Shown here: positions 61,384 to 64,000 of the stretch, in pieces
Layout: the number at the start of each line of letters is the position of its first letter
Numbering within the stretch: position 1 is the stretch's first letter
NCBI GenBank assembly: GCA_963576565.1
Contig: OY755039.1
Location: 22,585,102 to 22,649,101, forward strand
Direction: 5' to 3'
DNA length: 64,000 bases
Source of the DNA: Aspidapion aeneum
Lineage: Eukaryota; Arthropoda; Insecta; Coleoptera; Brentidae
Position numbers and translations under genes: made by a program
The notes under the pieces: generated by a model
The model's database searches: none
Told to the model about the DNA's origin: nothing
Seen by the model: the letters and a program-made list of their open reading frames with translations, nothing else

Positions 61384-61568
61384 GCCGTCGTGGTGTAGTG
61401 GTAGCAATGTTTGTTTCCCACACCGGCGGTCCGGGTTCGATTCCTGGCTAGGTACTTGGTTGTTTGTGTTTGTTAAAAAATGCTTTAACTCTGCTCAAAT
61501 TTTGCGAAACTGGGCGATTGATTGGATGGAAAGTCCCAGTATAAATAAAAAAATAAAATAAAATAAAT
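61384..61568 (+). mobile_element. tRNA-derived SINE
   Basis: Pol III A box TGGTGTAGTGG (61391-61401) and B box GGTTCGATTCC (61434-61444) in a tRNA-like head of about 70 bp, a 110-bp body, and an (AAATA)n tail ending near 61568. The head is too altered and lacks an acceptor stem closing, so it is not a functional tRNA gene. Confidence 0.82.
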
Positions 61569-62139
61569 ATAGCTTCGGTAGCTTTGGTCCCTTTTCCTTC
61601 TGGAACATTTTTATTTAATTGTTGTTATTAAAAATAACCCTTTCACTATAAAAATCAGCAATAAAATTTTTTGCATCTACCAATATTGTTATTATTATCT
61701 ACTGACTACATAATACACTATTGTAAGTGGATCGAAAAATTGCTTGCGACGAAGTGGGTGTTGGAATGATGGCTCGTTGCAGCATCGTGCTCCGTTAAGC
61801 CGCAATCCTAAGATTTACGATTTAGCAAACTTGATTTGAGATTTGAGTATGCAAAATATGACGACCGTAGTTTGGCAATGGATTCTAGCTGATATTAGAT
61901 AGTTTTTGGTCGCGCCAAATTTAGGTTCAATAACTTCGCCGACAACGATAACTAGGAATATTTGCCAGTTCAAAATAGCATTTTTGGTACCGGTTTTAGT
62001 CGACGCCGACGCACAGTGGAACGGATTTATGGGAATGCACTTTAGTCTGAAACCCCAATATTTTGGCCAAAAATACCTCTATAAACTTAGCATTACCACT
62101 TAAGAATTGGATATTCGCAATATGTGCATCAATTGTTGT

Positions 62140-63120
62140 AAATTTGTCGTAAATTTGTCGTGAAAGAAAAAAATTTGTCGCGCCACCCGTTTTCCTGAAA
62201 AGGGTATGTAATGTTAAGTTGATTCTCAACTTAGCATTACCACCCCAGAAAAAACTAAAATTTTTAAAAACCAATCTATGGAATAATTGTCGTAAATTTG
62301 TCGTAAATTTTTCGTGAAAGAAAAAAAATTGTCGCGCCACCCGTTTTCCTGAAAAGGGTATGTAATGCTAAGTTGAGTCTCAACTTAGCACTACCACCCC
62401 AGAAGAAATTAAAATTTTCAAAAACTAATAAATGCATTTATTGTCGTGAATTTGTTGTAAATTTGTCGTAAAAGAAAAACAATTGTCGCGTCATCTGTTT
62501 TCCCGAAAACAGGCAGTGAGCAATTCTGAGATTTCTCAGCCAAATCTTAGTGATCTTTAAGCCTTTTCACAAAACCTACGAAGATGTAGGTGATCATATT
62601 TAACCTTTTCGCGCAATTGTAAATTTTTGGTGAAACAATCATTATTCATTGATCGCCAGGATTTTGCGTTGTTTTAGAAATTATGAAAAAAAGTGAACTT
62701 CTCAAGAAACATTGATATGCATTAATTCGTAAATTTGTCGTAAATTTGTCGTGAAAGAAAAAAAATTGTCGCGCCACCCGTTTTCCTGAAAAGGGTATGT
62801 AATGCTAAATTGAGTCTCAACTTAGCATTACCACCCCAGAAAAAATTAACATTTTCAAAAACTAATCTATGGAATAATTGTCGTAAATTTGTCGTAAATT
62901 TTTCGTAAAAAGAAAAATTTTCTCGCTCCACCCGTTTTCCTGAAAGAGGGGTGTGCATTAATTGTCGTGAATTTATCGTAACTTTGACGTGAAAGAAAAA
63001 AATTGTCGCGACACCCGTTTTCCTGAAAAGGGTATGTAATGCTAAGTTGAGTCTCAAAATAGCATTACCACCCCAGAAAAAATTAAAATTTTTAAAAACT
63101 AATCTATGGAATAATTGTCG
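62140..63120. repeat. Tandem array of about 150-bp units (GTCGTAAATTTGTCG type)
   Basis: Units with TTGTCGTAAATTTGTCGT, GAAAGAAAAAAATTGTCGCG, CACCCGTTTTCCTGAAAAGG, GGTATGTAATGCTAAGTTGA and CATTACCACCCCAGAAAAAA recur at about 62140, 62289, 62450, 62731, 62877 and 62962. A unique 200-bp stretch (62500-62700) interrupts it. GAGTCTCAACTTAG forms small inverted repeats within each unit. Confidence 0.85.
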
Positions 63121-63159
63121 GAAGGATCAGGCACACCTCTTATGGGATTTCTGTAATCC

Positions 63160-63540
63160 GTCAAACTTTATGAAATTTTGGTATGTTGTAGACTGAACCT
63201 TTCTTATCAAAAGTTCTCATGGGCCCAACTCAAATTAATGACCAGTTTTTGAAATACAGGGTGTTGAAAGTGATAATGTCCAAGAAGCACAATAGCTCTT
63301 TAGACGGGTTTTCCAAACATATACGCACTGTTAGTGTTACGTATATTACCGATTTATTTATTATTTTTAGTCTGTCTCTTCAAAACCTTATCTACAGGGT
63401 GTTTAAGTAAATATTATTCGAATTTTTTAATAAGAAACAAGCTTTAGTATGTTGTAGATTAAACCTTGCTCATCAAGAGTTCTTACGGGCCCAACTTAAA
63501 TGAGTGACCAGTTTTTGAAATACAGGATGTTGAAAGTGAT
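63160..63540. repeat. Two direct units, about 275 bp apart
   Basis: TATGTTGTAGA.T.AACCTT and CCAGTTTTTGAAATACAGG.TGTTGAAAGTGAT occur at 63181-63275 and 63448-63540. Confidence 0.7.
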
Positions 63541-63548
63541 GCCCAAGC

Positions 63549-64000
63549 TCAAACTCAAACTCAAAACATTTATTGCCGACAAAATCAAAACAATGTTTGA
63601 CAAAGCAACGTCAAAAATTTGTACAAAATGTCTGGAATTTGTGAAAATTTTTCAGTTTAATGAAAAATTTTCCAATTAAAGAAATGTGTTATTCAAAATT
63701 AAGCTTCTAACTTAAATTTGGAACAATATGTTATTTCATTTTTAAATTAGTAAGTAAAATACTTAAATAAATACATATAAACATTTTTGGTAAAGATAGT
63801 TTTTTGTAGCGTTTTTAAATTTTATTTCGTTCTCAATTGATTTGATCTCTGTTGGTAAACTGTAGGCTTTTATAGCATTATAAAATGGTCCCTTTTCAAA
63901 AAATGTTGATCTATGCATAGGAATAGCGAGCTTAGCTCTGGGTCTGGTTTCAACAGTCATATTACTGCCGTATCTGTCACTATTTGTTGGAAAAAGAGCT
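63549..64000 (-). pseudogene. 3' end of a non-LTR element, continues past the window
   Basis: On the minus strand an open frame ending at 63763 reads RAKLAIPMHRSTFFEKGPFY, NAIKAYSLPTEIKSIEN, a pattern (xxPxHRTxxFxxSFxxxAxxxWNxLPxxIKxIxS) found at the C-terminus of several LINE ORF2 proteins. It is followed by a 200-bp AT-rich 3' UTR, AATAAA (63574-63569) and a (GTTTGA)n tail at 63544-63565. The 5' part lies right of the window. Confidence 0.65.

Noticed and set aside
61187..61423. 78-residue minus-strand open frame as a possible N-terminal exon of the GH31 gene
   Set aside because: No GH31-like motif, no good splice sites, part of it is SINE sequence, and the neighbouring frame with a hydrophobic run has stops.
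61384..61455. tRNA gene
   Set aside because: A and B boxes are good, but the acceptor stem does not close and an A-rich-tailed body follows, so it is a SINE head.
1..64000. CRISPR arrays, operons, bacterial signals
   Set aside because: The window is eukaryotic; tandem arrays present are satellite-like with no spacer structure.

Overview
The window is AT-rich animal DNA, most likely from an insect and possibly a beetle. The evidence is spliced genes with GT..AG introns, an errantivirus-type LTR retroelement with env, and insect-style Penelope, P, Harbinger, RTE and Tc1/mariner-like repeats. The taxon is an inference from the repeat repertoire, not from a marker gene. I recognise only two host genes; most of the rest is mobile or repetitive DNA.

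Layout. (1) 42-4241, plus strand: the last three exons in view of a centrin (caltractin) gene; its 5' end lies left of the window. (2) 4.3-12.2 kb: intergenic DNA with a hammerhead-ribozyme-like motif on the minus strand (5394-5441), a short minisatellite, small inverted-repeat elements and a 2.5-kb foldback element holding a tandem array. (3) 13045-59476, minus strand: eight exons of a glycoside hydrolase family 31 gene of the MYORG/NET37 type. The exons join in phase into 436 codons and cover most of the catalytic barrel to the stop codon; the 5' exons are right of the window or were not found. Its introns (1.6 to 16.7 kb) hold nearly all the mobile elements. (4) 59.5-64 kb: a 1.66-kb foldback, a tRNA-derived SINE, a tandem array and the 3' end of a LINE.

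Mobile elements in the GH31 introns: a truncated Penelope-like element with GIY-YIG domain and a hammerhead-like motif just after its ORF (19.9-21.3 kb); a TIR element carrying an exact 245-bp copy of part of that Penelope ORF; a complete errantivirus (28919-36413) with two apparently identical 422-bp LTRs inserted in a TA microsatellite; a PIF/Harbinger element with TAA target duplications and a decayed HARBI1-like fragment; a Jockey/CR1-like LINE fragment; a long-arm TA-flanked foldback split by a LINE 3' end with a 12-bp duplication; an RTE-like LINE with a 15-bp duplication; a third hammerhead-like motif (50074-50121, minus); and a THAP/P-element transposase relic.

Most notable: three separate sequences with the full hammerhead core and compensating stems; an errantivirus leader whose first AUG opens a four-codon uORF that ends inside a strong splice donor, so that splicing would turn the same AUG into the env start; and capture of Penelope coding DNA by a DNA-transposon-like TIR element. 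All calls come from reading the sequence; no search or folding program was run.
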